Source: Cucumis sativus
Lineage: Eukaryota; Streptophyta; Magnoliopsida; Cucurbitales; Cucurbitaceae
Direction of reading: 5' to 3'
Assembly: GCF_000004075.3 (NCBI RefSeq)
Contig: NC_026656.2
Location: 12,276,001 to 12,340,000 of the forward strand
DNA length: 64,000 bases
A program made the translations under genes and the position numbers. Under the pieces are notes generated by a model. The model saw only the letters and a program-made list of their open reading frames with translations, was not told the DNA's origin and searched no databases. Below, piece after piece: positions 33,557 to 46,964 of this stretch; the first letter of the stretch is position 1; each line of letters begins with the position of its first letter.

Positions 33557-35337
33557 GATACAACTGATTAATTTAACATTTGTATAGTTATCGGCAATGG
33601 TTAACGGTTCATATCCGTCAAAACAGTTTATGCAAGTTCCTCATTTCTTTTCATACCATTACAGACCAAATTAGGCATGGATATGGATATTTGATTTCAA
33701 TTCTGGAATTTATATACGAACCCCTTTTAGGCCATTATCTTTTCATTATTACTTTTTGTATAGTTTGTTTGCTATATCTATATTTTATATTCATATGAAT
33801 GAGATTAAGGGAGAACTAAGGAGAGATCTTTTAAATATTAAAGTATATATACATCTGGGTTGTACTTGGATTTTTGTGGGATTTTTCAAACAAAATTCAA
33901 ACTGATCCAAGAATTCTCCATTTTCTCCAAATTCAAATCAACCTATTCGAATGCTTTGCTAAAATCCAATCTAATTCAGTTGATCGGTTTTATTTGGTTT
34001 GGTTTTGTGGCTCTTTTGTTATTTGTATCACCTCTTGCTCCATAAATATTTGTTTCATTTGTGGTTAGATCCAATCTCCAGCCCCATCAGTTGAAAATTA
34101 GTCACATTCTTGATTCCTTTTGAACATCGTTATCACCAAGTCATTGTCAATGCTCTCCCTTTTGACACCCACATCTTGTTTGATTGGGGCTAATAAAGAC
34201 AAATTTCTGATTGAGTTTTTTTCTCTATCATTTATTGTTTTCCCCCACTTCATCCCTATAATTGGTGTAGCCTTTAAAGCCCTTGGTTACTTATTTGTAC
34301 TCATTCTCTTTACCACCTTTTCTATTCATTTGTATTCTTTTATCTCTGATACCTATTCATTGGTGGTGTGTGTCAAAACCAACATTTAGATTTTTAAACA
34401 TAAGTAATTTGTGATGTGACAACTGCAACAAAGCACAGGTGAGTACACTTTGGTTGCATCATAAAAGTAATATCTCTCAACCAGTTTTTGAATTTGTTTC
34501 AAAATGTTATTTTTTTAAAGTTTAGTTTTCAATTTATTCGTAGATTTCTAAATTTTACACTTTTATCTGTGGTTAACTAAAGCTCCTCATTTTCCTCCCC
34601 AGTTTACACTTTTACAATTTGGCTATCATGCTCTCCTAGGGTGGACTTCGTCTAATGTTGCCAACCTATTTAAGAGGTTATGAAGTATGTTTTCTTAATT
34701 AAAAAAGTATGGGATTTTAAAAAATACTAATAACGATAATAAAATTGTTTACACTTCTTAGAAAACAAAAAATCATTAACTTAATTTTTTGCATGATGGT
34801 AAATTTTTGGTCCATTTTTTTTTTTATTTTTGACGATTTCTTAAAAAAGAAAAGGTTAATTTTCTATTTTTGTTATTAACTTTCAATTGGTTAATTTAAA
34901 ATAATTATGATATGGATTTTTGAATTAATTTTATTAATGATAAAAAAAAATAATGAAAAGCAAGTTAGTTATTTTAATTAGTAATAGAAAATTAACTCTA
35001 AGGACTAAGGTAGGCTAGACGTTAGTGAAAATTTAGAGGTAAAAGCTTAGAATTTTGAAGCCTATGATCTAAGTGGGAAATTAACTTTATAACTTGGTTA
35101 AAACTTGCAATAATGTAATATTTAAAAACTTAGAGACAAAGGGTAATATTTTGGCATTTAGAGACAAAGTAAAACTATATAAAAAAAACTATACATGAAC
35201 TATGTTCGATTGTGACAATAAATAAAATTCATGATTGAAAAAAAACATAATATAGACTAGAAAAGTACGGTTGAACTTAAAATACAACTATAGATATAAT
35301 AAATAAAAGTACTTGAAGGGTTATATAATTAGATGGA
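33557..35337. other. Intergenic DNA between Copia and the hydrolase gene
   Basis: ORFs at 33580-34389 are hydrophobic by AT bias and share no domain I know. The last ~100 bases are the probable 3' UTR side of the hydrolase gene. Confidence 0.4.
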
Positions 35338-37613
35338 TCATTCGTAGGGGTTATCTTCCAGTGAATGAAGAAACTTTTGAAGGCATTTGTTATAGATGAA
35401 TGGGCGCTCCATTGCTACAATATGCCCTGCTTTTTCTATGCAATCCATTGTTGCTTTTTCTCCAAATTTCCTTTGCACCAAATTATGATTATTTCAAATT
35501 CAATCAATCCAAATAATAATAATTATTATTATTATGATTATAGAAAAGTACTTTACTGCTAAGGAAATTTGTAAGACCACATTTATTACTTTTCCACGTA
35601 GATATGATAAGTATATTCAAGCTTGGGTTTGATATAATGGGATTTCTACCCATTTTTTTCTTATTGAATTAACGTGTTTGAGCAACCAAAATCTTGATTA
35701 TAATATATATTTGATAAAATTGTAGAACCAATTATAATTCATCAACACTCAAAATAATAATAATAAAATTGTTGAATTTGAAAAAAAAAAAAACTAAAAT
35801 AAGAATGAATGAGAAAGAACTTACTCCTTCATATTGTAAGCAATTTGAATATCAAACAAATTATCATTTCTCCCCCATATGATATGCAACTTCTGCAAAG
35901 AAAAATAAGCAAAAAAAAAATAAAGTGAATGAATATTATTATAATTCCATTATAATGTTACATCAAAACTAATTTTAAAATAAGAAGAGTTAAATAACAG
36001 TAACAAAAAGAAGAAAATTATTCATTGACATACGTAAATAAGAGTCTAGCTCAATTGATACGAAGGTGAGGATAGAACGTGTGGTGTTCAAAATTGAGGT
36101 TACCTTTTGACTTCCAATAACAAACATTTGGAGATTAGGCATGGCTCCAACCTATTTTTGTTTTGTTTTTAGTAAAAGGAAAGAATTATAAAACCTGTGG
36201 ATATTGAGAGATGGTGACATCATTTGGAGCAACCAATGCTTCAAGGAGTTCTGCCCTCTCCTTTCTGTGAACAACCATGGCCTACAATCACAACCATCCT
36301 TTTCCTTTTATTAACAAAACAAAATACTAATTTCAAATCAGTTTTCCCATCATCAATAATAATGTACAAAAATGTATATTATAAATCTGCTGAGGTCGTC
36401 TCTAATAACTGCACGCATGGCAACTTTATGGGTCTCTACTCTACCTTATAGTTTAATTTTAAAATAATTAAATATATAATAACATTTTTAAAAAATTACA
36501 AATAATTATCGTAAATGACTCTTTATATTCTAGAAAATAATAATGAATCCAATTTTCGATCTTCCCTCAAACAAAAATGTAATTGCACTCACTTTTTGGG
36601 ATTTTAGAATTTAACTAAAAGCTTGAGTGTTTCACAAAACTTGTTTTCAAAAGGACCTAAATATTTGCCATATTAATGACATTCAACCTTGTCTAGTGTT
36701 AATAAATATTTAAAAATATTAATCTTTTTAGTTTGTAAGTTTTGATGAATATATAGGTTTGATCTATACGTTTTAAAAATGGGAATTTTGAGTTTCAAAA
36801 TGTTTTTTAAAAATAACTTTATACTTTTATTTTAAATAAAATAGTTAAATGAGTAGAATAACTTTTAAAAACCATATCCCACAAAAAAAATGTTTTTTTT
36901 TCAATCTATGGTTATTTACCATTGAATTCTCCGTAAGGAAAATAAATAAATAAAAAAGAAATGGTTTTACAAAAATAATTTTGACGTACCTCCAGATATT
37001 GCTTGAAAATCCAACGTGGAAATCGTGGAAATTCAAAGGAAGCAATTTGAAGCATAGAAATAGCACCCTTCACCGTCTCCGGTATCAAATATTCAGACCA
37101 ACTCTTATACCCTATTTTTTCCATTGCCTCTCCGGTAATCCTTTCCGTCAGCACCGTCGGCGCCGCCGTAACCACCATCGCCTCCACCATTTCCGGATAC
37201 ATCTCCGCCAATCTAAACCCCACCATCGCCCCATAACTAAACCCCACCAAAACAAACCTTCGGTCCACACCCAATTTTCTCAACCCCTCCACCACGCACT
37301 CCGCCTGAAACTCCGTCGTTCGGTCCGGCCGATCCGTAACGGAATCCCCGAAGAACATGAAGTCCGGTACATAAACGGCGTGGTTTTTGGCGAACTTCAG
37401 GACTTGGAATTGCCATGTCATAATGGCATTGGTGGCGAACCCATGGAGGAAAAGGAGGGGAGGATGGTTTTGGTGGTTTTTGTTTGGTTTTCCGGCGGGA
37501 ACCCAGAAGTTCATGGCGGTTCCGGGTTTGATTTGAAGCTGAACCGGTTTGATTCCGGCTGCTTTCATTACCCAACGAAGAACCTGGTCGTAGATGTGGA
37601 AGATGTTGACCAT
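35338..37613 (-). CDS. Alpha/beta-fold hydrolase, 303 aa
   Basis: Four exons, 36990-37613, 36195-36281, 35825-35892 and 35338-35470, join with continuous phase and encode 303 residues. The oxyanion-side HGF motif is at 57-59 (LLFLHGFATNA). The nucleophile elbow GFSYG puts the catalytic Ser at 126. WGRNDNLFD supplies the acid, probably Asp247, and AGHIVAMERP the His at 276, so the triad is complete. A variable cap region lies between. No signal peptide is evident. Plant relatives are annotated as ABHD-like hydrolases or esterases; the substrate cannot be told from sequence. The last acceptor (GGTGCAAAG) has a poor pyrimidine tract, but the resulting frame gives a standard family C-terminus. 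Exon 1 is notably GC-richer than its surroundings. Confidence 0.9.
36044..36110 (+). repeat. tRNA-like (SINE-like) scrap in hydrolase intron 2
   Basis: TAGCTCAATTG at about 36049 fits a tRNA A-box and GTGTTCAAAATTG ~40 bases on is a weak B-box. No cloverleaf can be drawn. It may be a SINE relic, antisense to the host gene. Confidence 0.25.
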
Positions 37614-38857
37614 TGATGAGTTGCTTTGAACTTAAGCTTTTGTGTATTCAAGGAAGAAAAAATCGGAGGAATTGTGAAGAAAACAAATGGTTTTACTAGC
37701 ATTAAATAACTTTGAGAGACACGTTTGGACAGGTGTCATGTATGATGAAATAATTGAACAAAAAAATTTCTACTGCATGGCTTCTTTTCCTATTCATTCA
37801 TACCCGTAGTCTAACATTTGGTAACTATTTAGTTCCAGTACTTTTGATAGTAACAATATAGAAGATTAGAAGAAATACGTTGTTGTACTTTAATGATCTT
37901 AATTATCAAACTGTCAAAACTCTCGTCGGGTTTCTGAATTACATTTTGTGAATAAAAAAGGGAAGTCTCCCTATAAAACGAATGTAAACCCTAGTAAGGT
38001 TCTAAATCACGTTATATGAATTGAAATGAGTAGCCTACACGTGTGTAAGTCGATATAGTGAGTAGAATTCAGTTGTGTTAGATCAATCAAGAGCTTTACG
38101 TTCACTTCTTCATACTCATTTCACTCATATTTTAAACACATTATTAGATAATATATTTTTTTATCACCATTTCTACTTAGTTTTAAAATATCTTTTTTAT
38201 GACAAGCAATCGACCGAGATAGAAATAATAGATATTTTCCCATAATTCTAAAGTGATTTTTATCTCTTAAAATATGTTTGACCGTATCCTCTCAAAAAGA
38301 TATTCCAACATTGTCAACATGTTTTATTTATATTTTATAGCATTCATATTTCTTTGTACACATACGTCATATTTGTATAACTTGTGCAAGAAACTAAAGT
38401 AATATTTAGCTAAAAACAACTATTAGTCAATTTATTAACTTAACTAAAGCGGATAAGTCAATAGCGTTACCTACCTTATGAGAATGAAAGATCGATTTTC
38501 ACGTCCTACCAAATTCAATTTTACCTCACAAGTCATAAATTGTCATCCCTCTTTTGTTCTCTTTGAAGCAAATAGTTTTGATGCAGTTCGTATTCTTCAA
38601 AGTAAGGATATAAACTTCACTCAATTATATTAGTCTCTCCTAAGAGGCTATTGGGTCGGTTTGTTGGTACATGATAATTCTTTCAAACACATTGTTTCTT
38701 CTCAAAACTTGATGACAAATAGTTTGACGTCCAAATTCGATGAACGATAAATGAGACATGTTTTAATTCTTACTTGACCAATTTTCTTAAATTGCTTATT
38801 CATCTACTTTTTAATTTTGTTGTAATGTTATTTGTTTGACAAATTCAATAAAAAAAA

Positions 38858-38917
38858 TACTGAAGCACATATTTCAATAAAAGTAAATATTGAAGAACGT
38901 ATTTCAATAAAAGTAAA
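38858..38917 (+). repeat. Two-copy 30-bp tandem repeat
   Basis: Two adjacent 30-base units share atttcaataaaagtaaa and differ at three positions. Confidence 0.8.
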
Positions 38918-41900
38918 CAAAGTATAATGGATATGCAATATATAATTTATTCTAAAATGTTTGCATTTCTTTTAGACCACATGGACAAACTTTAAAGACA
39001 ACAACAAAGCATTAAAGGATGCCATTGTAAGAAAGACAAAAGAAAAAGAAAAGAAACCAATAGCTTGATTGCATGTATCAACATTGATGATTTGATAGGG
39101 TAAACATATCAATTAAGAAATATTTTTTAGTATAGATATTGGAATTCCAATTCAATTAATAAACCATTAAAAAAGAAGGAGTGGGGCTAAATTTGATTAA
39201 TTATGTTTGAAATCTTAATTTTTTATAAGATAATGGATCAGTTTTAATTATAAATTAAAATTTTATATTTATAGTTTGATCAATCATAAAGTATAAGTAT
39301 AATTAGATTTATATTTTAACCTTAAATAATAGTCAACTAAATGAATATTTAAATGTATATCATGCTAAATGTTTTTTAAAAAATTACGTGTAAATTTGAG
39401 TTGAATAATTTTTCAATTTCAATCATGGATGTTGGTGATTTATTATATGGTTTATGTCCACTGAAATTTCTATGGGGAAGAAGGTGTAATCAAAGATGAA
39501 TCAAGCTGCTTTTGTTTATCATAAAACTTCTTCGAACATCCCATCTTACAAATTACTAGACAATTACAATAACTAATAAGAGGAAAATAACAGAACCACA
39601 CAAAAGAAATATTAATTTGAGACCTATCCCTGCCACCAAATACATGAGCAATGTGATGCTATTAGCCAAGAACACAACGATAAGAAATTGAATCAAAAGA
39701 CAGAGCTCAAGACCTTCAAATATTGTCAATGAAATTATGAACCTCAACATGAATTAGGATCATATTAACTATACAACAATTGGTATTAGCAACTCTAGAG
39801 GGGAAGGGTGAATGTGATTTTTACAAATTAATGAAAAATTTAATTTTAACAAGCAGGTCCGATTAAGCAAAATATAATAAACCTTCTGCTCATAAGTAGT
39901 TTAGACAAAAACTTTGTACGAATGCATTCACATCAAAATATAACTTATAAAGTGATATTATAAATAAATTCAATCACAAATTGTAGCAATTAATTTGATA
40001 CAGTGAGTTTATATCAACAAATTAGTTGCAAAAAACTAAATAGGGGAGGGATATAAAGAAAAATTGACGTCGGTAATTCTATAGTAGTTCGACACAACTG
40101 ACCAATGTTTACTTTCTAAGTTTCTCTTAGTATGTTCACTAAAACCTTTGTCTCTTTCCATAAATTAGAGACAACGGGTACAATACTTTCTTTGTGTGAG
40201 TTCAAGAGTAAACTCAATCATTTTTACAAATCATGATCAAATCGTCACAAAACGACTTTTTTTAAGGATTAAGAGCGACCCCTTTAGTAATGGATTTGGA
40301 AACGAAGAACAAGACAAACAAAACTATCTCAAAGAGTAGTTTCACCGATTTAAAGAGCACTCAACAAATTAAAACAATTCTCACCCATATAAAATTTCTT
40401 TCTCAAATAATAAGATGGAGAGAAGAAAATTTGAAGCTTGGAGAGAATAACAATTGAAAGTTTACCTCAAATTGTGGGTAATTCAAAACAAGGTAGATTT
40501 AGGTGTGGTTAACTATATAGCTACTATTGAATGTTGACAACATGGGTGTTGTTGTACAACTAAGAGTTCACATGGGCTTTTATCATACTATCACTTTTTC
40601 CTTTTGGTTCACATTTTCACCCTTGCATTCAAAAACATATCTTATAGTGATGTCATATGTGAATATGTACCATAATTACTCCTAATTCATGGCCATTAGA
40701 ATTGAGTGAAACTTTTTAAATAGCTGATACCCTAAACCCACGCAATGGAGTAAAATATAAGATCACTTAAACTTCCTTGTTCTTGATCATTTTATGAAAA
40801 TTAACTTTTTGTTGGGCTTCCAAGATTGGGCTCTTGATGATTTCTTAGGCATCTTTTATTTTGGGCCTTAGGCTTAGGATTTTTGTTGGGCCCAATAAAA
40901 GAATGGATTTTTACAACACATAATAATAGAAGTTGTTTTGAGGTGTAAGTAGTTTTAGTTTGAAAGTAAAATAGTAAATATCATTAACACTAAAATAGTA
41001 AAACCTATGGCAAATAGTAAATATCGTAACAAATGAGAATTTTGAAATAGTGTTTATTGTAGTCTAATTAGAAACTTTTAAAGAGTATTTAATGTAGCGA
41101 GAGTTGATTATTATAATATTAAGATAACTTGTATTCCAAACAACTTTTTAATAATGTTTTCAAGTTTGTAAAATCGAAGAACTCTTCCTATTACTTTCAT
41201 ATTTATAATAAAAAGCCAAACAGAAAACATAAAGGTAGAATTCGTAAAATAAAATTGTAAACTCAAGTATTAGATTGGTGGATACCACATACGAGTATCC
41301 TAACGATGCCTCAAGGCGAGCTCAACATCACGTTCCATGTCATACATTTGCCAAGTTACTCCTAATTAACCAAGCTACATGACAATAACTCGTACAAAAT
41401 TCAATAGCAACAACAACATTAGTTCGTTTAATGTACAATTCAATGGCATAGTATTTAAAAATAAGCATGGTATAAAATGCAAAAAACAAAAAAGGCAACA
41501 AAAACATGCATGCTACAATTTAATTCACTTTCAAATTTTCAAAAACGATCTTCCGAAAAGCAGAACTAAAATTATTATATTTTCAAGATTTATAATAAAA
41601 TTATTATAGATAACAAAATGTATATTTTTTAAATGAACAATAAAATGACTTTAAGGTTTATTGAAAGCATATAAACTAAAATTGAAGAAGCTTGAAAGTA
41701 TAAGGACCGAAATGATATTTTAATAATATTTTTTTCCTCCATCGTCCTGTCGTAAGAAAAGGTGGAAACTTTTGTTGAAATTTACACATGGTGTGTATGA
41801 TGATAAATAGAAAATGGAGTTTGAACAAAAGAGAATGAGTGCATTTCACTTGGTGGATTGAGGTCAATTCAAATACCAAACACAAACAAAAACAAGAGAG

Positions 41901-42416
41901 GGTGGGAATTTATATCTTGTGCAGTGAATGGCATCAAGAAAGGTGAAAATTTGGTACAACAATCATGTTTTCCCTTTTCATTCTTTTTTTATAAAAGGTT
42001 CCTTTCAATTCTTAATTTGCAGGTTAATCTTTACTTGATGTATATGTTTTAAGATATTATACATTTAGTTCGTACAAAATTTTGAATTATGTTTGAAAAT
42101 GCTACTGCTTTGTTTTTAACTTTTGAGTTCCGTTTTCATTTAGTCCTCAAATTTTAAGATTTTATATTTTTAAGTTCTTGATTTTGGAATCAAATTAAAA
42201 GAAAACTCAAATATCAAAGTTAAATAATATTTAAGAATTTAGAGACTAAAATGAAACTAAACTCAAACCTTAAGAACCAAAGAGAAACTACATTGAAAAG
42301 TATATTTTTTTAACTATCATGCTAATATGTTTGTGTCAAAATTTTCATTGAAGTCAATAAAAATAAGATGTAAAGATCAATTCAGACATTTTCAAATATA
42401 GCAAAATTAATGCATT

Positions 42417-42524
42417 AAAATATTTACAAAATATAGCCAAATTTCAAATCTATCACATATAGATATCGATAGAGGTCAATCGATAATAGAATATGAAATT
42501 TTGTTAAATTTTGTAAATATTTTC
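42417..42524. repeat. Short inverted-repeat element, cucurbit-style MITE
   Basis: aaaatatttacaaaatatag at the left is mirrored by the complement of the right arm at 42495-42524. The middle carries tctatcacatatagatatcg and tcgatag-type words. I recall similar 'TATAGCAAA...CTATCA' elements as very frequent in cucurbit genomes, which is a memory rather than a search result. Confidence 0.5.
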
Positions 42525-43106
42525 AACAGTTTTGTTGTTTACAATGATTCCCTTTAAAAGTTCATGTCATTGTATAAGTAGTTTGTTAGTTAAGAAAGTG
42601 ATGTATGGAATCTCGAATTAGATTTCTAATGACAAATAAATTTCATATACCAAAATACAATCTTTAGTTGCATCAATTGTCGTTGCAGTTCACACGAATC
42701 ACACAACAACAACAAAATTTAAAATATTTTTTAAATAAAAAAGTAAGTTTTGTGTTAGTAAGAAATTATAATTAAACAATTGATTGAAGAGAATAAAGAT
42801 GAATGATTGTAGAGTGCATTAGATATAATTCTCTCTATTGGTTTCTTCTAATGAAATCATCCTTGATTTCCAAAGCACAAATCATGATTTGTATTTTGTA
42901 CCAAAAAAAATGTTGTCCCATTCCTTCCTTCATCCAAATATTTATTACAAAAAAAAGTTCTCACTATTTGCATCAAGATCTTTGTCCTTTTTTTTGTCAT
43001 ATTTGATGTAATAGAAAAGATGTTTGATCACATGTATGTTATATCAACTATTCAATTATTACTATTTTGAATCATTCATAGATCTAAGAAGATGGTAGAT
43101 GAAATA

Positions 43107-43118
43107 TATATATATATA
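43107..43118. repeat. (AT)n microsatellite
   Basis: A short AT dinucleotide run in intergenic DNA. Confidence 0.6.
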
Positions 43119-45386
43119 TCATCTCTCCCATTCTCCTTTCTTCTAGGGTTTTAAAGCTAATTAAAGTTACGATTTAGTCGACTTTCAAATTTACCATATA
43201 ACAATTTAGTCCTTATATTTTAATGAGATTTTTTGCATAAATAAATCGAAAAACTAACTAGAGACATAGTTTGTATCATCGAATAATAAAATTGATCACA
43301 TATTACAAATTTGAAAGTACAAAAACTAATAGAAAGTTACAGAGATTAAATCATTACAAATCAAAACTTATGGACTAGCTTAACATAAAATGTGATTTTG
43401 GATTTGAAGAAAAGCAAACATAATTGAAGAGAGATTGTTGGCATGTAGTTGTAAGGTGTGTGGGACATGGTCAAATGCATATAATATAGACCATGTATGG
43501 AACTACTCTCTCTACTAGGAAAACAAAAATAGATGAAATTGTATGGAAAATTCATTTAAAATTGAGGACCCCAATCATGTGAGACTATTTCCTTCCTCAC
43601 CTTGAGATATGGAAATGGACATGGACATTAAATCATATTGTTATTTCAACAATATAATAAAATGAAAACACTCTCTTTTTTATTTTTTTATTTGTTTGTT
43701 TTCTTTCAATACTGCTCTTTAGGATCCTAGGACTTATATCAATCAAGTTCTTTCTCTTTACACATATACTAACGATCCATGACACTTCTATAATAAATAC
43801 AAAATTTTCTTAATAATAATCTCATGAAAAAAAAAGAAGGGAAAAAATAAAAAAAAAAGCTAATTTTATATTTTATTATAATAGATACTAATAGATTAGA
43901 AATCTCAAATTTTGTTATAGTTTGATATAAATTTTGTCGAATTATTCGAAAAAAAATCTAAAATAATTACTTGAAAAAGATTGGGCAACACAACATGTTA
44001 GCTGAATCCATGAGTCATTTTCCCTTTTAACACAAGATTTAAATTCAAAGTACTTCTCTCCATTTTGAATTTATTGGCTTTTCATGTTCCTATCTTGGTC
44101 TTCCTCAAGCAATTTTGGGTCAAATTTTTGGCAAGGTGTAAATCAAACTTTTCCCTTGAATAATTGCACTTTTTTTTCTCTACTTTATCCATGTTTTTTT
44201 TTTTAATTTTAAATTTAGATTGGGTGTGGTGGATTGAATTTTAAATCAACTGGTTTTTGTTAGTTGATTTATGATATATCTTTATTTCAAGCTGTCTCTA
44301 ATTATAATTTTATAAATTAATTTTTAGTAAGAATAAAGAAAGTGTCACATTCATGTGTAGAGTTGATTGATATATATCCATAAGATAATTCAACCAAATA
44401 TAAATTCAAAAGTGAGTTTAGTTTTCCAATTTTTATGGGACGTTTTTGAATCAAAACTTAGTTTGGATATAATGAATTATTATAACTAATCACACAATAT
44501 TTAGGTTTTCTGCTATAATAATTGAGACTTAATTTTAATTATTAAAATCTATCACTTACTAACAAACTTACTGTAAAACTATTTGAAGAAGGTTGAGCAA
44601 CGCAGAACCAATAACAATAATACATGCCAAAAAGTGAGCACAACAATAATAACAACGATCGCACTTAAAAAACCAAATGTCAAAACTCCGTCGTCTCATC
44701 GATTCACACATGAACCAATGAGACATTAACTAGATCGATACTATTAAGCTGATATTTGATATCGACATTAGTATAAATTTAATCATTGATATCATATCAT
44801 CACAAATGACAAAAAGTTAAAAAAAACGATTAATAATAATTAGAAAAACAACAAACCAAAATCATATGGGAATATCATTTCACTAGAATCTCTGAATGAA
44901 TCCTCCCCTTTAATTTACTTAAAAGAAGACAAAGTTAAATATCAACTTACACTTTGAGAGTTGGATCAATTTAGACGTTGAAGTAAAAATTGTATCAATT
45001 TAAACCATAAACTTTGAAAGTTATATCAAAATTTAAACTCCAAATTAACAGTTCCTAAACTTTCACAATTGTATAAAATTAAACATCGATCTTACCTAAA
45101 TATATCAATTTAAACTCTCAAATAAAACATAATAAAGAATTTAAATGGATACAATCATATTAGTTCGTGGTTTCAGTTGATAAATTTAAAAAGTTAAAAG
45201 TATAAAATGATACAACTATCAAACTTTTTCGATTGAAATGGATATAATTATTAGATTAAGTCTAAATCAATACCATTTTTTAAAGTTGTAAATGGATATT
45301 TTCCCAATAATGGTAATTGTAATTTACTAAATTTTAAAAAGTAAAATAAAATAAAATAATTTCAGCCTTTTTTTTTTCGCATACCC

Positions 45387-45392
45387 ACGTGG
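45387..45392 (+). promoter_or_regulatory. G-box upstream of the bHLH gene
   Basis: CACGTG within CCCACGTGGT sits 235 bases before the bHLH start codon. The encoded protein has the residues needed to bind such a site, so self-regulation or bZIP/bHLH control is possible. A TATA-like TATATATAT lies at about 45522-45530. Confidence 0.55.
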
Positions 45393-45621
45393 TCGTCATG
45401 TCACCGGCCCCACCGCCCATGGCGTTGGCTTTCTCTCTCTATGTTTTAACGTCCGCCGTTGCTGTCAGAATTCGGTGCCACTGCCACTCTCTTTTCCCTC
45501 TTAATTTCATTTCTTTATATCTATATATATCTCTTCTCTCTCTTCACTCTTCACTTTCCTTCAACAACAACAAAACTACTTACCTCATTATTAATCTTCT
45601 TTGGGCTTCCCGGCCGGTGTT

Positions 45622-46927
45622 ATGTTGGAGTCGGAGATGACCGCGTCGGCTCGTTTCAAACGACAGAAAACACACCCTGACAGCCTGAGCTTGTCTTCGG
45701 TATCGACTCCGGCAAGTCGGGTCGATCATTTCGAAGATTTAGTTGCACCTGGAGGTTGGCCTGAGTTGGCTAAGTACGAGATCTCCTCTAAAGAGCTTCG
45801 AACCAATCCGATGGGTTCGTCCCGGGTAAAGGTGATGACTCGTACACTCTTACACCATCCATAGACTCGACAGTTTTTTAACTCACTTTTTGTTTAATCC
45901 TATACTCAACATCATTTTATTAATTAGTTATACTCTGCTTTATCGGTGACACCCTTTTTTTCTTCTTTTCTTTATCTGCTCGAGTGAGAGATTCAAAACT
46001 AGTTTTGATTCAAAAGTTGATTAGTAATGCTAATTTCTTTTAACATTACAACTAATTATTTCAAATTTTCCTATTAATTATTAATAGTTTTCATAAACAT
46101 AGCCTTTCGAAAACAGAAAACAAAATGTTAAACAGTAAACAAAAAGTTAAATAGTTATCACACTACACGTTAATTTACATTCTAAATAAAGAAATTTAAT
46201 ACAAAAACAAACATTTTCATAAATAACAAAACATTTAAACTATTTATAAATTATAACCAAATTCATCCAACTTTATTTATAAATTTTGCAATTCATAACC
46301 ATTTCCCGAACGAAGAAAAATAAATTTATATAAACGTTAATCTTTTTATAATTTTTAAAATTGGGATAAAATTCATGAAAAAGAAAAAAGAAAAAAAAAC
46401 AAGCAGAGTTTCAAGAAGTGAATGAATTATGGTGGATAATGACATGGAAGGTAATGACGTTATAAAACCGAAAAATCTAATTAACTCAGTTCCTTACATC
46501 TAATTAACCATTTATTATTCATATTCTTTGATGATGATGCAGGCAATTAACTGGAGGACTGTGGAGGGAGAGATTCCGAAAAAGATGAGAAAAGGAAAGA
46601 ACAAAGAAACGAAATCGAAAATAGATAAAGAAAACAATAATAATGTTGAATGGGATGAGAATGGATCAAAAGATGACAGGTTAGAGAAGAAAATGAAAGA
46701 AAAGGTTGAAGAAGAAGATGAAGAGTCAAAGGTTACTGAGGAAACAGAGAGATGGAAAAAACACAATAATTCAAAAGGTTCAGAAGAAATTAAAAAAATG
46801 GATTATGTTCATGTTCGAGCTCGTCGTGGCCAAGCCACTGATAGCCATAGTCTTGCTGAAAGAGTAAGTAAGAATCATATTTTTTTGGGGGGTTGAGAAT
46901 TAAAATCAAAAGTTTAAAGTTTTATTT

Positions 46928-46964
<37 letters not shown>

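Larger units (their letters stand above)
37640..45370. other. Long intergenic region without a supported gene
   Basis: AT-rich throughout. The block from about 39790 (CTCTAGAGGGGAAGGGTGAA) to about 40925, with several TGGGC words near its right end, looks like a dispersed repeat. 44.9-45.3 kb holds imperfect repeats of phrases like atcaatttaaac. Small ORFs carry no domain. No tRNA was found. Confidence 0.4.

Noticed and set aside
36981..37616. 211-codon plus-strand ORF
   Set aside because: Lies opposite the GC-richer first exon of the hydrolase, is His/Arg-rich and motif-free.
45601..45621. Upstream in-frame extension of the bHLH beginning at TTG
   Set aside because: No ATG there; the first in-frame ATG at 45622 gives a normal start.
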